In this document: piece after piece, positions 1 through 10,300 of the stretch
Layout of the letters: each line of letters begins with the position of its first letter
How positions within the stretch are numbered: the stretch's first letter is position 1
Origin: Streptococcus lactarius
GTDB taxonomy: Bacteria > Bacillota > Bacilli > Lactobacillales > Streptococcaceae
Reading direction: 5' to 3'
Assembly: GCF_016642265.1 (NCBI RefSeq)
Contig: NZ_MRXX01000001.1
Span: 101,574-165,573, forward strand
Length of the DNA stretch: 64,000 nucleotides
Notes under the pieces: generated by a model
What the model was told of the DNA's origin: nothing
What the model saw: only the letters and a program-made list of their open reading frames with translations
The model's database searches: none
Translations under genes and position numbers: made by a program

Positions 1-202
1 CATAAATATCAACCAACTCGTAGAGAGGATTCTGCTGAATATACTCTTTGTAATACCGAACCTGGTTCTCATAGCTTGATAGCTGTTCGTCTTGGTCGGT
101 GGATACTCGGCAGTAGGCCGCCATTCGGATTTTCTGAATGTGTTGCTTCTGCTCGACTTGTATCGTTTTCTTTGCTGGAATAACTGTAATATTTTTTGCC
201 AC
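1..202 (-). CDS. Large serine recombinase, partial (cut by left window edge)
   Basis: A GTG start at 202 with a strong AGGAGGGG ribosome site just upstream (about 210-217) opens a frame that runs off the left edge. About 26 residues in, it reads KIRMAAYCRVSTDQDEQ, the resolvase N-terminal signature; the serine in CRVST is the catalytic nucleophile of large serine recombinases. Only the first 67 codons are present. The gene overlaps the 3' end of the recombinase gene to its right by 134 bp in another frame, so the two are translationally packed. I infer it is the second recombinase of a multi-recombinase integration module. The remaining domains lie outside the window. Confidence 0.85.
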   Translation of the reverse strand, partial: MAKNITVIPAKKTIQVEQKQHIQKIRMAAYCRVSTDQDEQLSSYENQVRYYKEYIQQNPLYELVDIY

Positions 203-1292
203 CGATGTTCCCCTCCTTTACCACTGTGGGCTCATGGATACTCCAATCCTGTACTACACTGTCTGGCACGCGCATGCCGATGCAGGCGACCTTCCCTTCT
301 CGGATATACTTGCTGCAGACCCACACAACCTTTCCTTTGTAGTACTTCTGTCGTTTTAAAGTAGAGCCACAATGCTCGCATTTCAATAAGCCACTCAAAG
401 GATATCGTCTATTGTAATCAATGCTTAGCTTTGCCTTTCGATTCTGTTTCAGTCGCTTTTTAACGGCTTCCCAATCTTCTCTGGATACAATAGCTTCATG
501 GTTATCTGTAATCAGGTACTGCTGCACCTGACCTTTGTTGAGCCGTTGCTTGGCCTTGATTTCCGCAAAATAGTATTTTTGTAGGATTGCATCTCCCTTA
601 TACTTTTCGTTTTTTAGAATATTGGTAATGGTGCTTGAATACCATCGCCCACCGTCTACCGTAGGAACTTCCTCTTCATTGAATAGCTTTGCGATAACAT
701 GAACTCCCATACCAGATAAATAAAGGTTATAAATCCGTTTGACGATTTTAGCTTCTTCAGGATTGATGATTAACTCGCCATTCTCATCCTTGTCATAGCC
801 TAAGAAACGCTTAGTGTTAATCACTAGCTCTCCTCGCTGGAACTTCTTCTGAAAAGCCCACCGTTGGTTCTCACTCATGTTGCGCAGTTCTTCTTCTGCA
901 TAGCTAGCCAGAACCGTAAGCATGACCTCTCCTTCGTTTGATAAGGTATGGAGATTTTGTTCTTCAAAGAAGATATCCACTTGAATAGTTTTCAGTTCCC
1001 GGCATACTGCAAGTAATAACTCAGTGTTTCTGGCAAAGCGAGAAATGGACTTAGTATGAATGACATCAATCTTTCCTGCCCTACAATCTTCCAACATCTG
1101 CTGAAAGCCTGGACGCTTGGCCAGTTTTCCTGAAATCCCCTGATCATAATAAACTCCGACAAACTCGACATCTTTTTTATTTTTAAAAAAATGATTATAG
1201 TAGGCTTGCTGATTGGTGAGGGATTCCTGCTGTTTTTCTGTCATGGTTGAAACCCGCGCATAGGCACAAACTCTTATCTTTCCTGGCTTCAT
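69..1292 (-). CDS. Large serine recombinase (site-specific integrase)
   Basis: 407 residues. The N-terminus holds a resolvase domain with the motif RVCAYARVST (catalytic Ser near residue 16). This is followed by the central recombinase domain and a zinc ribbon near residues 307-343 (CEHCGSTLKR then CSKYIREGKVAC). It sits downstream of the lysis genes, the usual place for integration genes in this class of Firmicute phage. Its last about 45 codons overlap the next recombinase gene. Serine recombinases of this kind integrate and excise phages or conjugative elements by cutting both strands at attP/attB; some elements need two or three of them. The partner site cannot be seen here. The C-terminus may be shorter in functional terms, since the overlap region looks like it is shaped by the next gene. 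Confidence 0.9.
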   Translation of the reverse strand: MKPGKIRVCAYARVSTMTEKQQESLTNQQAYYNHFFKNKKDVEFVGVYYDQGISGKLAKRPGFQQMLEDCRAGKIDVIHTKSISRFARNTELLLAVCRELKTIQVDIFFEEQNLHTLSNEGEVMLTVLASYAEEELRNMSENQRWAFQKKFQRGELVINTKRFLGYDKDENGELIINPEEAKIVKRIYNLYLSGMGVHVIAKLFNEEEVPTVDGGRWYSSTITNILKNEKYKGDAILQKYYFAEIKAKQRLNKGQVQQYLITDNHEAIVSREDWEAVKKRLKQNRKAKLSIDYNRRYPLSGLLKCEHCGSTLKRQKYYKGKVVWVCSKYIREGKVACIGMRVPDSVVQDWSIHEPTVVKEGNIGGKKYYSYSSKENDTSRAEATHSENPNGGLLPSIHRPRRTAIKL

Positions 1293-1433
1293 CCCATTCT
1301 CCTTTCTTCCTTACTATATATCACTCTAAAGGCCAAATTTATCAAGTATTCAGCCCACTCATTCAAGCTTTTTCTAGTTGAAATGCTGTCTATGTAAAAG
1401 GCCCGCATGGACAACCACACAGACCTTGATGGA

Positions 1434-2381
1434 TTATTCAATTCGTAACACTTGACCGGGATAAATCAAATCCGGATTCTCAATTCCATTGATAGCCGCT
1501 AAGTGCTGGTAGTTCGTGCCGTACATAGCTGCAATAGCGGAAAGCGTATCTCCGTTTTCAACGGTATAGTTGGTAGTACTGGATACTTTAGCACTTCCCG
1601 TAACCTGCAAAACTTGCCCCGGATAAATCAAGTCAGGATTGGCAATCCCATTGATTGCCGCTAATTCCTGATAACTTGTTCCATAAAGAGACGCAATAGC
1701 TGATAGGGTATCCCCCTCTTGAACCGTGTAAGTCCTAGTTGACGCTGGTGCTGCCGGTGCTGGAACCGCAGGGCGAGGTTCAGGGATTTGGCCAGTATAA
1801 ACAGAACGCAAATCCCGATACATATAGTTGGAATCCACTCGACCACTGATACCGCCAACAACTCCGTCACTAGTAAACTGCCAAATATCTGTTGGAACAG
1901 AACAAGCAGCTACCTGCCACTGAGCTACCCAATTCGTATATTGGGATAAGTCACCCATATTCTGGAACCAGTACAGGCTCGCATACACACCAGCCCAGTA
2001 ACCAGCGGCTTCTACATTGTCACAAAACAGTTGACAAATAGCCGTAGAAGTTTCCCAGCTCACACCTCCATTGTTGGCTTTCCAACCGTCCGCATCTTCC
2101 ATGTCAATGTAGAGAGGCATAGAAGGATGAAATTGCCGGACAAAATTCAAAAAGGCATTGACCTCAGCTTGTGCTTCTCTCAAATTTCGAGCATAGCTAT
2201 AATGGTAAAATCCGTACGGAATGCCAACCCGCTCACATTCAGATGCATTTCGCCGTGCACACAGGTCTTCCGCAAAGCTACCCCAAGACGAACGAATAAT
2301 GACAAAGTCAACATTGTTTTTCAACTGATCAAAATCAATAAAACCATTGTGTTCGCTGATATCTACTCCAAATAATGCCAT
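1434..2381 (-). CDS. Phage endolysin: GH25 muramidase with two LysM domains
   Basis: 315 residues. Residues 1-190 form a GH25 (Chalaropsis-type) lysozyme domain, with the conserved acidic residues in DISEHNG (Asp7) and YIDMED (Asp93, Glu95). A Pro/Ala-rich linker at about 200-214 leads to two LysM peptidoglycan-binding repeats (about 217-260 and 271-314) that share GDTLSAIA and [11 protein letters not shown]. There is no signal peptide, so release depends on the holin encoded directly upstream, 2 bp away. Expected role: cleavage of the MurNAc-GlcNAc bond of the cell wall at the end of the lytic cycle. The family call is secure. Confidence 0.95.
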   Translation of the reverse strand: MALFGVDISEHNGFIDFDQLKNNVDFVIIRSSWGSFAEDLCARRNASECERVGIPYGFYHYSYARNLREAQAEVNAFLNFVRQFHPSMPLYIDMEDADGWKANNGGVSWETSTAICQLFCDNVEAAGYWAGVYASLYWFQNMGDLSQYTNWVAQWQVAACSVPTDIWQFTSDGVVGGISGRVDSNYMYRDLRSVYTGQIPEPRPAVPAPAAPASTRTYTVQEGDTLSAIASLYGTSYQELAAINGIANPDLIYPGQVLQVTGSAKVSSTTNYTVENGDTLSAIAAMYGTNYQHLAAINGIENPDLIYPGQVLRIE

Positions 2382-2382
2382 C

Positions 2383-2784
2383 TTATTTTTCCTCCGATTT
2401 TAATTGTTTCAAAGTTTGTTTGAGTTTCTCTGGAACTGGCAGACCAATCCGTGCTGCATTTTCTATAATACTGAGCCCCTCGTTAGACAAGTAATAGAAA
2501 ATAATAGCGGTTCGGATGATGCCTCCCTGTTTCAAGATATGAGTATCAATAATCTGCCCCATAGCCACTAACATCAAAATGACAACTTTTTTAAACAGTC
2601 CTCGAAAACCAACTGCACTGGATAGCTTCTTTTCAACAACTGCTGCCATCAATCCACTGATATAATCAATAGATATAAAGACAATCAAGGCAAAAATAAA
2701 ACCATCCCAATCGCCAAAAACACTTCCTAAAAGTCCTCCTACCGTAGTAAATAGTACTTTATTCGCAAAAACTAACTGCTTCAT
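2383..2784 (-). CDS. Phage holin
   Basis: 133 residues with two or three hydrophobic segments (about residues 24-50 and 66-90) and a charged C-terminal tail ending KQLKSEEK. Length, layout and position immediately before the endolysin fit the toxin-secretion/phage-lysis holin family found in streptococcal phages (hydrophobic core with [19 protein letters not shown]). It would form membrane lesions that let the muramidase reach the wall. It overlaps the preceding small gene by 4 bp. Confidence 0.85.
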   Translation of the reverse strand: MKQLVFANKVLFTTVGGLLGSVFGDWDGFIFALIVFISIDYISGLMAAVVEKKLSSAVGFRGLFKKVVILMLVAMGQIIDTHILKQGGIIRTAIIFYYLSNEGLSIIENAARIGLPVPEKLKQTLKQLKSEEK

Positions 2785-3122
2785 GATGCATTTTCCTTTC
2801 TATGCGGTTCACTCCAGTCGGGATTTCCCTTTTCATCAAATTGCATGATATAAAAGTTTTTATGGAATAACTCAGACAAATTCATGGTAGGGACTGTCGC
2901 CCCCCACTGAGTCAAAGCTCCCACTGTTTCAATTTCCATCAATTGACGTCGACCTTCTTTAATCACGGGACGCTTTTGTACTTCTCGGTACATATAAAAA
3001 TCCTCCCCCTCATTCTTGCAGCGAATGAACTCACCATTCTCGCGCATATAAGTGAGTGCCGCCACCAAATCAAAAGGTTCTATAATTCTACTTAGATCAG
3101 GTAGTAATTCCTTTTCTTCCAT
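2781..3122 (-). CDS. Hypothetical phage protein between tail and lysis genes
   Basis: 113 residues from an ATG at 3122, chosen because a GGAGGAAAG ribosome site precedes it; an ATG 5 codons further up has none. The product is acidic at its start and has no motif I recognise. Small proteins at this position, between the tail-fibre gene and the holin, are common in streptococcal siphophages and are usually unassigned. It overlaps the gene before it by 26 bp and the holin by 4 bp, so it is part of the same operon. Confidence 0.7.
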   Translation of the reverse strand: MEEKELLPDLSRIIEPFDLVAALTYMRENGEFIRCKNEGEDFYMYREVQKRPVIKEGRRQLMEIETVGALTQWGATVPTMNLSELFHKNFYIMQFDEKGNPDWSEPHRKENAS

Positions 3123-3333
3123 CTTTCTTTCCTCCATCTATTTTTAATGGTGTAGTCGCTTCTTTGAGATTAGCTTCCAATTCTTCTTTCTTCTGAAGGA
3201 GAACTTGGTAAGCTTCCTCTTTATGCGTCAATTGAATGGCTAAGAGGTTCTTTGATGTCACCTCATCAGCAAGCTTTCTGCTCAGCTCTTCAATGGTTAA
3301 ACGAAGAGCCTGATTGACTTCTTCTGGTTTCAT
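3097..3333 (-). CDS. Small coiled-coil phage protein
   Basis: 78 residues, mostly charged helix (EELSRKLADEV, KKEELEANLKEA), which predicts a coiled coil. No family recognised. It lies 12 bp after the tail endopeptidase/fibre gene and overlaps the following small gene. A structural or chaperone role in the baseplate is possible but not shown. Confidence 0.65.
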   Translation of the reverse strand: MKPEEVNQALRLTIEELSRKLADEVTSKNLLAIQLTHKEEAYQVLLQKKEELEANLKEATTPLKIDGGKKDGRKGITT

Positions 3334-3345
3334 TTGTTTCCTTTC

Positions 3346-6300
3346 TTATAAACGTCCCACTAAGCTTCTGGTATCCCACCAAGCTGGATGCCCTTCACCA
3401 TGATTAGCCCGATACTCATAAAGTACTCCAATGCTATTAGACAAGCGTTGGAGAATCTCATGGAGTGAGACATAATTTCCACTTGTATCTAAATAAAGCC
3501 AAACGTCCCCAACATTAATAGTCGAGTCTCGTCTATCCTGTTTTCTGCTTGGACGGAGCTGAAGCTTTCCTGTTGTTGTCATAACCCAACCATCTTTATT
3601 ATCATAGGCAGAACTGGCAAAGGACAATTCATCTCCAACTATATCAAGTGAGTCAACATTAACCCCATTCCAAGCCCGAATACCGACAAAGCCACCATCA
3701 TTAGAGCTTTCATTGCCATAGCGATTAGACCCAATGACCGTCACACCAGCCCTTCCCTTACCATCGACATTTCCTGTCGCAAACTTAATGAACTGGGTTG
3801 GATAACCAGCTAGAACTCGTTTCAAGGCAGCTTGGTCTGTATAATACAAAATTTGACCCGCATTGAGACTGATTTCCATAGCTCGGTTAATGGCTGTTAG
3901 GATACCACCTGATATCTTGTTCGCAGATAAAGTTACAGACTGCACCTGGCTGATGAAGGCATGATTTGAGAAAAGTTTCCTCAAGTAAGCTTCGGTCGCA
4001 GATAACTTGTTAAACAAGGCATCATCTACTTTCAGTTTCTCAGCCGTTACTGCTTCTGCACTTAAGACTGCGGTGGTGACTGATCCCGATTCAAAGTTGG
4101 CTGTCTTTAACTTATCCACCATGGCAGACTTAATCACAGCATGGTCAATCCACGTTTCACCAGTAATATGAGTAAGTCGTCCATGAATCCAATTCCGACC
4201 GTCTGCTAGAAGATTAATACTGTTTAAAACTCTACCACTAGAAGTCAAATGCTGAACCGACCAACTGTTTGCGAGCTGAGTTTGAACAGTAGAAACTCTC
4301 TGGGTCAAATCCGTCACCTTGGTCACATAGGAAGAATCTGTCAGGACAATCTGGGCCAAGTTATGTTTGACACTGTCTTCCTTTGAGCCAATGAGCCGTG
4401 AGTACAGATTAACTGTTTCCTGAACCTTTTGAAAATCACTGCTGTTGGTCTTGCCATTGACTGTCTGCAAAATTTCTGAAAAGCGTCCCTCCACTGTTTG
4501 AGAATAGGAGGCAATCTTGGTTTCTGTGTACTGCCGGTCATCCTCTGGAGCTGGACTCGGTGTCGTCGCAATTGTCCCATCTTCCAATTGTGGATCCCGA
4601 ATATAAAGAACATCACCAACAAGCCAGCCATTCGAATAACATACCCAGGACCAATATCTCTCAAACTTCACGGTAAAAGGATGAACAAACCGATGCCATT
4701 CAGTTTGAAGTGTCACGGTTGAAACACCACCGGTCTCAAAACCAAACCGAACAACTACCGACCGACTCGCTTTCATGTCGGCCGAATAGACCATTTTCTT
4801 CCCTTGCCATTCAGCCCCCCTTAAATCAAAAATGGGCTTATGAAAGCCACCATTCCCTGCTTTGGTACAAGTAGCTTTGAGATAGTATCCACTTTTGGCA
4901 TTCGTATCCGGTACCCGTTCAAACTTCCATTCTGATACATTAGACGAGAGGGGCAACAGACCATCAAAATCATAATGACGAATGTAGTTGCGCCCACCAA
5001 TTTGCAAACTCTCAAAGCGACGATTTAAGCCTTTCACATCTTCTGAATAGGAGGCTTTTGCGACATAGTCCTTGGCTACTTGCTCTCGGACAGTTCTGGC
5101 CTGATTGGCTGTTTCCGTCCGTACATACTGCTCCAGTCGTTCCCGCCGTTCACCATCTTTTGAAACATACTCCTGAACCTGTTGGAGAGTTGTTTCAAGA
5201 CCGGATAGAGTTTGCTTGACTTCTATCTTACTGACAAAAGTGCCCATTTTCTGAAGAATTTTTGTTTGAAAAACTTTCAAGTCTGCTGTTGTTTGATTCG
5301 TTACTTCTTGGACATTGTTCAGAGCTTTCTGAGTGGCTCCTGTCTTGCCTAAGGCTTCTTCCGTCTTTTGAGTAATCGTATGAAGAGTCGACTCTGTCGA
5401 TTTCGTAAAAGCAGTAAACGAACTCTGAATCTGATCACGAGTCTGAGCTGCAATTTCCTCTGCCTTTGCTTTTGCCTTTTCAATGCCATCTAATACCTTA
5501 CTCTCTTGCTTCTCAAAAGCAGCATCAAAGGCCCTATTGGCATTTTCTAAAGCTCGTTCAACCATCAAATCATGGCTGCCTTGAGCAAGGGTTAAGATGG
5601 AATGAGCTGCAACCGTCAATTTTGAAGAGGTATTATGGCCACCTTCTCTGACTTTATCGTCAAAGGTCAATGAGAAATATTCTTTAGTCAGTGCATCGTA
5701 TTCATAAGCCACGGCTTGCTTTAACAAATCCACATAATGCTTTCGGCTTTTTAGAGTGACCCAGTCTCCCAAATGAACCGTTTGACCATCTAGCTCATAG
5801 GCTTCTATCACAATGGCATCCTGCTCTCGGTCAATCTTATCATGATAGAATTTACTCTCACCCCATTTTCGCAATTCTTCAAGGGTTTTAAGATTGTTAT
5901 TCGTGAACTCTTTTTCATTGATGTAGGGATAAGCATCAAGCAAAGGACTGTCAATAGTCACGGTTAACGTCTTCTCTTCTTTAGCTCCTTCTGGTTTAAA
6001 GGTCGAATGAACATGGATACGTGTCACTACAGTTTGCGAACTTCTATTCCGTTTGTAGGATTTCAGGTTCTGATGAGTCGTAATAATGACACCACGATTC
6101 TCTCCTCGGTGCTCTTGAATAGAGAATAAGAAATTATCTCGAGTGACCTCACCTTCCCAGGTTCCAACAATGGAATGCGCTCCATCTAGCAGTACACTGT
6201 ATAGTGTTGTTGTCTCTTTGGTATTGAAATCCCTGTGCTTTACGATATCACTGGTAAAAGAGAAAGGACTAAGACTAGTTTTGGCTGCCTGAACCATACT

Positions 6301-6639
6301 GGATAAGGCCGTCATACATCCGACCTGAGAATTTCCAATTGGCTTAATGGAATGCTGCATGACATCATCCGTAATGTGATAGCATAGTACCTCCACATGT
6401 TCATCCATCTCAACTGGTTTCTTAATCCGAAACAGCTGTTCTCCCAGTTCAGGTACAGGAGCCTTAATGAGTTTATCTACCTTCAACTGACGATAAAGAT
6501 GGCTGTCCGTTATAGGATACTTGAGGGTTAAGGTAAAATCTCCATTCAAGGTTTCCTTTACCCTAGCAGATACCGCTTCATAAAGGGGGATACCGTTCCA
6601 TTTAACTGTTTGTACTTCCTTATCCAATAAATAAAGCAT
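3346..6639 (-). CDS. Phage tail-associated endopeptidase / tail spike protein
   Basis: 1097 residues. The ATG at 6639 is preferred because it forms a TAATG overlap with the stop of the Dit gene; an in-frame GTG lies three codons earlier. Residues 1-340 resemble the prophage tail endopeptidase/anti-receptor N-terminal domain, which binds the distal tail protein. Next come long coiled-coil segments (about 370-560, e.g. KAKAKAEEIAAQTRDQIQ), then a beta-rich module beginning near GGRNYIRHYDFDG, then a C-terminal fibre region. The position after tape measure and Dit is the standard place for Tal/spike proteins, which contact the host surface. The C-terminal half probably carries host specificity. 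Confidence 0.85.
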   Translation of the reverse strand: MLYLLDKEVQTVKWNGIPLYEAVSARVKETLNGDFTLTLKYPITDSHLYRQLKVDKLIKAPVPELGEQLFRIKKPVEMDEHVEVLCYHITDDVMQHSIKPIGNSQVGCMTALSSMVQAAKTSLSPFSFTSDIVKHRDFNTKETTTLYSVLLDGAHSIVGTWEGEVTRDNFLFSIQEHRGENRGVIITTHQNLKSYKRNRSSQTVVTRIHVHSTFKPEGAKEEKTLTVTIDSPLLDAYPYINEKEFTNNNLKTLEELRKWGESKFYHDKIDREQDAIVIEAYELDGQTVHLGDWVTLKSRKHYVDLLKQAVAYEYDALTKEYFSLTFDDKVREGGHNTSSKLTVAAHSILTLAQGSHDLMVERALENANRAFDAAFEKQESKVLDGIEKAKAKAEEIAAQTRDQIQSSFTAFTKSTESTLHTITQKTEEALGKTGATQKALNNVQEVTNQTTADLKVFQTKILQKMGTFVSKIEVKQTLSGLETTLQQVQEYVSKDGERRERLEQYVRTETANQARTVREQVAKDYVAKASYSEDVKGLNRRFESLQIGGRNYIRHYDFDGLLPLSSNVSEWKFERVPDTNAKSGYYLKATCTKAGNGGFHKPIFDLRGAEWQGKKMVYSADMKASRSVVVRFGFETGGVSTVTLQTEWHRFVHPFTVKFERYWSWVCYSNGWLVGDVLYIRDPQLEDGTIATTPSPAPEDDRQYTETKIASYSQTVEGRFSEILQTVNGKTNSSDFQKVQETVNLYSRLIGSKEDSVKHNLAQIVLTDSSYVTKVTDLTQRVSTVQTQLANSWSVQHLTSSGRVLNSINLLADGRNWIHGRLTHITGETWIDHAVIKSAMVDKLKTANFESGSVTTAVLSAEAVTAEKLKVDDALFNKLSATEAYLRKLFSNHAFISQVQSVTLSANKISGGILTAINRAMEISLNAGQILYYTDQAALKRVLAGYPTQFIKFATGNVDGKGRAGVTVIGSNRYGNESSNDGGFVGIRAWNGVNVDSLDIVGDELSFASSAYDNKDGWVMTTTGKLQLRPSRKQDRRDSTINVGDVWLYLDTSGNYVSLHEILQRLSNSIGVLYEYRANHGEGHPAWWDTRSLVGRL

Positions 6640-7367
6640 TAGGCCCACCCCCAGACAATCTCAAAACGAATGGACTGAATCCCAGTTCCCAATACGACTC
6701 CCACTGTTTTATCTTTTGAAGAGTCAATCGTCAAAAAGTCACCAGACCAATTGATTCTTTTTCCTGATAAGGCTCTAAAACTTGGTTTGTCAGGGTTGTT
6801 ATCCATCACTAGTGTTTCACCAGACTCTATTTTCTCCAAACGAATAACCTGACTACCAATCGTAAAACTGGTTTCAGTTGAAGTGTTTCCCATTATGGTC
6901 AATTGGGGAAAAGCCAAAGCCGAACCTTTCGTTCGCAAAGCACCATTTTGAGTGAATGACTGACTATCTGTATCTTTAAAGAATTTTGTAGGATGGCATT
7001 GGAAGGTCGCTTCCATCTCATAGACTCCATGCTTGTCCTTTATCATTTTTGAAACAAGTACCTTATAGCACCAAAGACGGACTGTCTTCAACTGCTCACT
7101 CTCCAGCCAAAACTGTTCTTTAGAAAAGAGAGTCAAAAACTGAAAAAGTTCTTCTTCACTTGGCTTGACCACATAAATCTTAAATGTCAACTCCATCACA
7201 TTTCGATGCTTGTTGGTTTCCATGACGGCACCACTGATCCCTCTATGCTCAAGGAGCTGAGTCTTGCTGCCTTTCATGACAATCGGTGGACTGTTTTCCA
7301 CTATTACCTTAAAAGGAAACGAAGAGGTATGCACTCCATCAATGACTAATTCATTGTATCGAATCAT
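6639..7367 (-). CDS. Distal tail protein (Dit)
   Basis: 242 residues. The start IRYNELVIDGVHTSSFPFKV and the following beta-rich region match the siphovirus distal tail family, which forms the hub between tail tube and baseplate. It overlaps the tape measure gene by 4 bp and the spike gene by 1-3 bp (TAATG), so the three are translationally coupled. The length is within the short, single-domain Dit class. Confidence 0.85.
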   Translation of the reverse strand: MIRYNELVIDGVHTSSFPFKVIVENSPPIVMKGSKTQLLEHRGISGAVMETNKHRNVMELTFKIYVVKPSEEELFQFLTLFSKEQFWLESEQLKTVRLWCYKVLVSKMIKDKHGVYEMEATFQCHPTKFFKDTDSQSFTQNGALRTKGSALAFPQLTIMGNTSTETSFTIGSQVIRLEKIESGETLVMDNNPDKPSFRALSGKRINWSGDFLTIDSSKDKTVGVVLGTGIQSIRFEIVWGWA

Positions 7368-10300
7368 GTTCCCAATCCTTTCAGTTGTTTTTGCCTAGCG
7401 AGTTCTTCTGCCAATCTTCCTGCTACATGTTCTGCCAAGCGTTCTAAATCCGCTTCTTCTCTGATCACAACATCTGAAATAGTGATAGTAATCTGTGGCA
7501 GAGCATCCAAGGTAGAAACAATTCCACGACCAATCTGACCCAATGTTTCTCGGTTTAAGGGAAGAACCGCTTCTCTGCCTGCCTCCCCTCCTGCTAAGAG
7601 ATTCGTACCATTTAGGCCAAAGATGGTTGGCTTGGTTAAAATCCCACCCTTGGCATACCATTCAATCCCAATCCGTGGAATATCCCCCTTTAACCAATCA
7701 AGCGGATTGGCCGACCCGCTGACACTAAAGTGCGGCAATGGAATATGCGGCCAAGAGATATGAAAATTAAAGAGATTCTTTATGGCATTGATTGCAGAGG
7801 ATACGGCATTTTTAGCCCCATCAATCGCTCCAGAAATGGCATTTTTGATTCCATCCCAAATATTTCGAACAGTTGAGAAGATGTTGTTTAGGACATTTGA
7901 TATGGTCTGCAAGATCCCATTCCAGATATTGGATAGTGTGCTTGCAATCCCCTGAACAATCCCTGTCACCGTGGATTGAATGGCATTCCAAATGGATGAA
8001 AATAAAGAAGAAAGGGCTGATAGAATATTTGAAACACTATCTCTGATACCGTTCCAGCTATTCACTATAAATTGCCAGATGGCATTAAGAATGGTGCCAA
8101 TGATGGACTGAATCCCTTCCCATATGGTAGATACAATTTGCTTAATGGTTTCCCAGGCACCAGACCAATCCCCAGTGATCACTTGCATGACCAATGTGAT
8201 AATGCTAAGAATAACATTTAGGACTGTTTCTATTATCGTCTTGATAATATCCCAGGCTGTTGTGACAACGAGCTTGATATTCTCCCAAACAGCTGTTAGA
8301 TAAGGCCCAATTAAATCCATAATGGTGGTGATTACCGTCGAAATGGCATTCCAGACTGTTGTTGCAGCATCTTGAATCAACTGGTGATTTTCCTGCCACC
8401 AAGAAACCAAGGTTCCCCAAATTTCCATCACAAAGTCTACGACTTGTTGAACGATGAAAGAAATAGTTGAATAGATAGCATTCCAAGCATCCGTAACAGC
8501 TGCTCTGAAAGCTTCATTATGTTCCCACAGTTCCTTAATACCAATGACCAATAAAGCAACAGCCGCTATCACCGCAAGTACAATCCCTACAATCGGAGCA
8601 GCCGCAGCTAACATCCCTCCAATCGTCGTCCCAAGAGCTAAAGCTGCAGCTTGTAAGGCCACAATAATGGGTAAGAGAATACCCGCAACAGTCACCAGTC
8701 CACCCACAACCAGAATGAACTCCCGCACAGGTTCCGGAAGATTCACGAACCATTCCGCAACACTTTTTAAAAGCGGAACAAGTTGTTGAAGAAACGGAGC
8801 TAGGGTTTCTGCAATTGCTCCTCCAACTTCGGCCATGGCCTCTTTAGCTGCATTTTGTGCAAGCGTGAACTGATCGATAGGGTCAAGCGTTGCTTCATAG
8901 GTGGAAGCAACCACACCCTTTGCTTTTTCTGCAGTTCCTGCTAAATCATCAAAAGATAGAGCTCCCCTCTTAATGGCATCCACCATCCGTGGAGCAGCTT
9001 TAGTACCAAAGATACTGGATGCAAGCGTTAAGGCTTCCGTTTCACTAGTGCTGTTTCGGATTTGTTCGACCGTTTCTCTTAAGCCTTCACTCAGTGTCTT
9101 GCCCTTAGCCGCATAGTTGACTGCTGCTTTGGAGAGGGAAGAAAGAGTAGCCGAAGAATCGACCCCACTTTTTTCAAACTGCCCCATAAGAGCCACACCC
9201 TCATCAAACGAAAGTCCTAAAGCCTTAATTTGTGGAGCACCTTGAATGGCTTTGGTCATCAAATCCTGAACGCTGACACCAGTCGCCTGGGCCGTATAAG
9301 TGATGGTATCTAAGACCCGATTTAAATCACTCGTCTCAAGTCCATATGCTTCAATGGCTTGTTTTGCGGAAATGGCTGATTCCGTCACGTCCGAACCATT
9401 GATTTCTGCGTACTTAATCAAAGTCGCAGAAGCGTCCTTTAAGGCATCACCAGTCAACCCAAACTGGGTATTAAGCTCACCAACAGCACTGCCCACTGTT
9501 TGAAAGTCCGTTGGAATTTCAGTCGCAAGACCTTTTGCAATATCTGTCATCTCATCCAGCGCTTTTCCACTGGCACCGGTTTTGGTGACGATGATATCCA
9601 TCACTTCGTCCACTTCCCGAAAAGCTTCCAGTGTTGCTTTTCCGAAGTCAATCAGCTTCTGACTGATTTCGTTCAGTTTTTCACTGAAGTTGGCTAGAAT
9701 CTCAGACCTTAGAAGATTGTTAGTTTCTACTAAGCTGTGGTTGGCATTATCACTTGCTCCACTCATGCTGCTCATCTCATCTCGCAGATGATGATAAGCT
9801 GTCTTGGTTTCATTGAGTGACTTTTCTAGTTTATTGGCTTCAACTGAGTTCTCACCGTATTCAGCCTTGGTCAACTCTAACTGCCGTTCTAAATTGGCAA
9901 TCTGTTTCTCGACAATCTCTGACTGAGCCGCAACCTTTTTCTGAGCAAGGGCCAGTTTTTCAGATTCACTGGCATTACGACCTAGCTGACTTTCTTGCAA
10001 CTTAAAGGAGGAAGCGACTTTCTCACTCTCTGATGCTAGTTGATTTTGTTCAGCTCCTAAAGCAGCTAGTTTACTTTTGTTGCTGGTGACACTGGAGCCA
10101 TTTTGCTCCAAAGCTCGGTTGACACCCTCTAGCTTATTTTCATAGCTTTTGAGAGTGTTCTGAGTGATTTCGACCTCTCTTTGAAAAGCCCGATACTGAT
10201 CAGCTCCGATTTTCCCGCTTTGAAACTGAGCTTCTACCTGAGATTGGGCTTGACGTAGTGTCTCTAGCTTCTCTTTGGTTGTTTGAACTTGCTTGGCTAA

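Noticed and set aside
92-364. Plus-strand frames over the recombinase overlap
   Set aside because: Cysteine-rich, no ribosome site, opposite to two overlapping genes with clear protein motifs.
7395-10005. Several open frames of 60-100 codons overlapping the tape measure gene
   Set aside because: They lack ribosome sites and family features; they arise from codon bias of the real gene in another frame.
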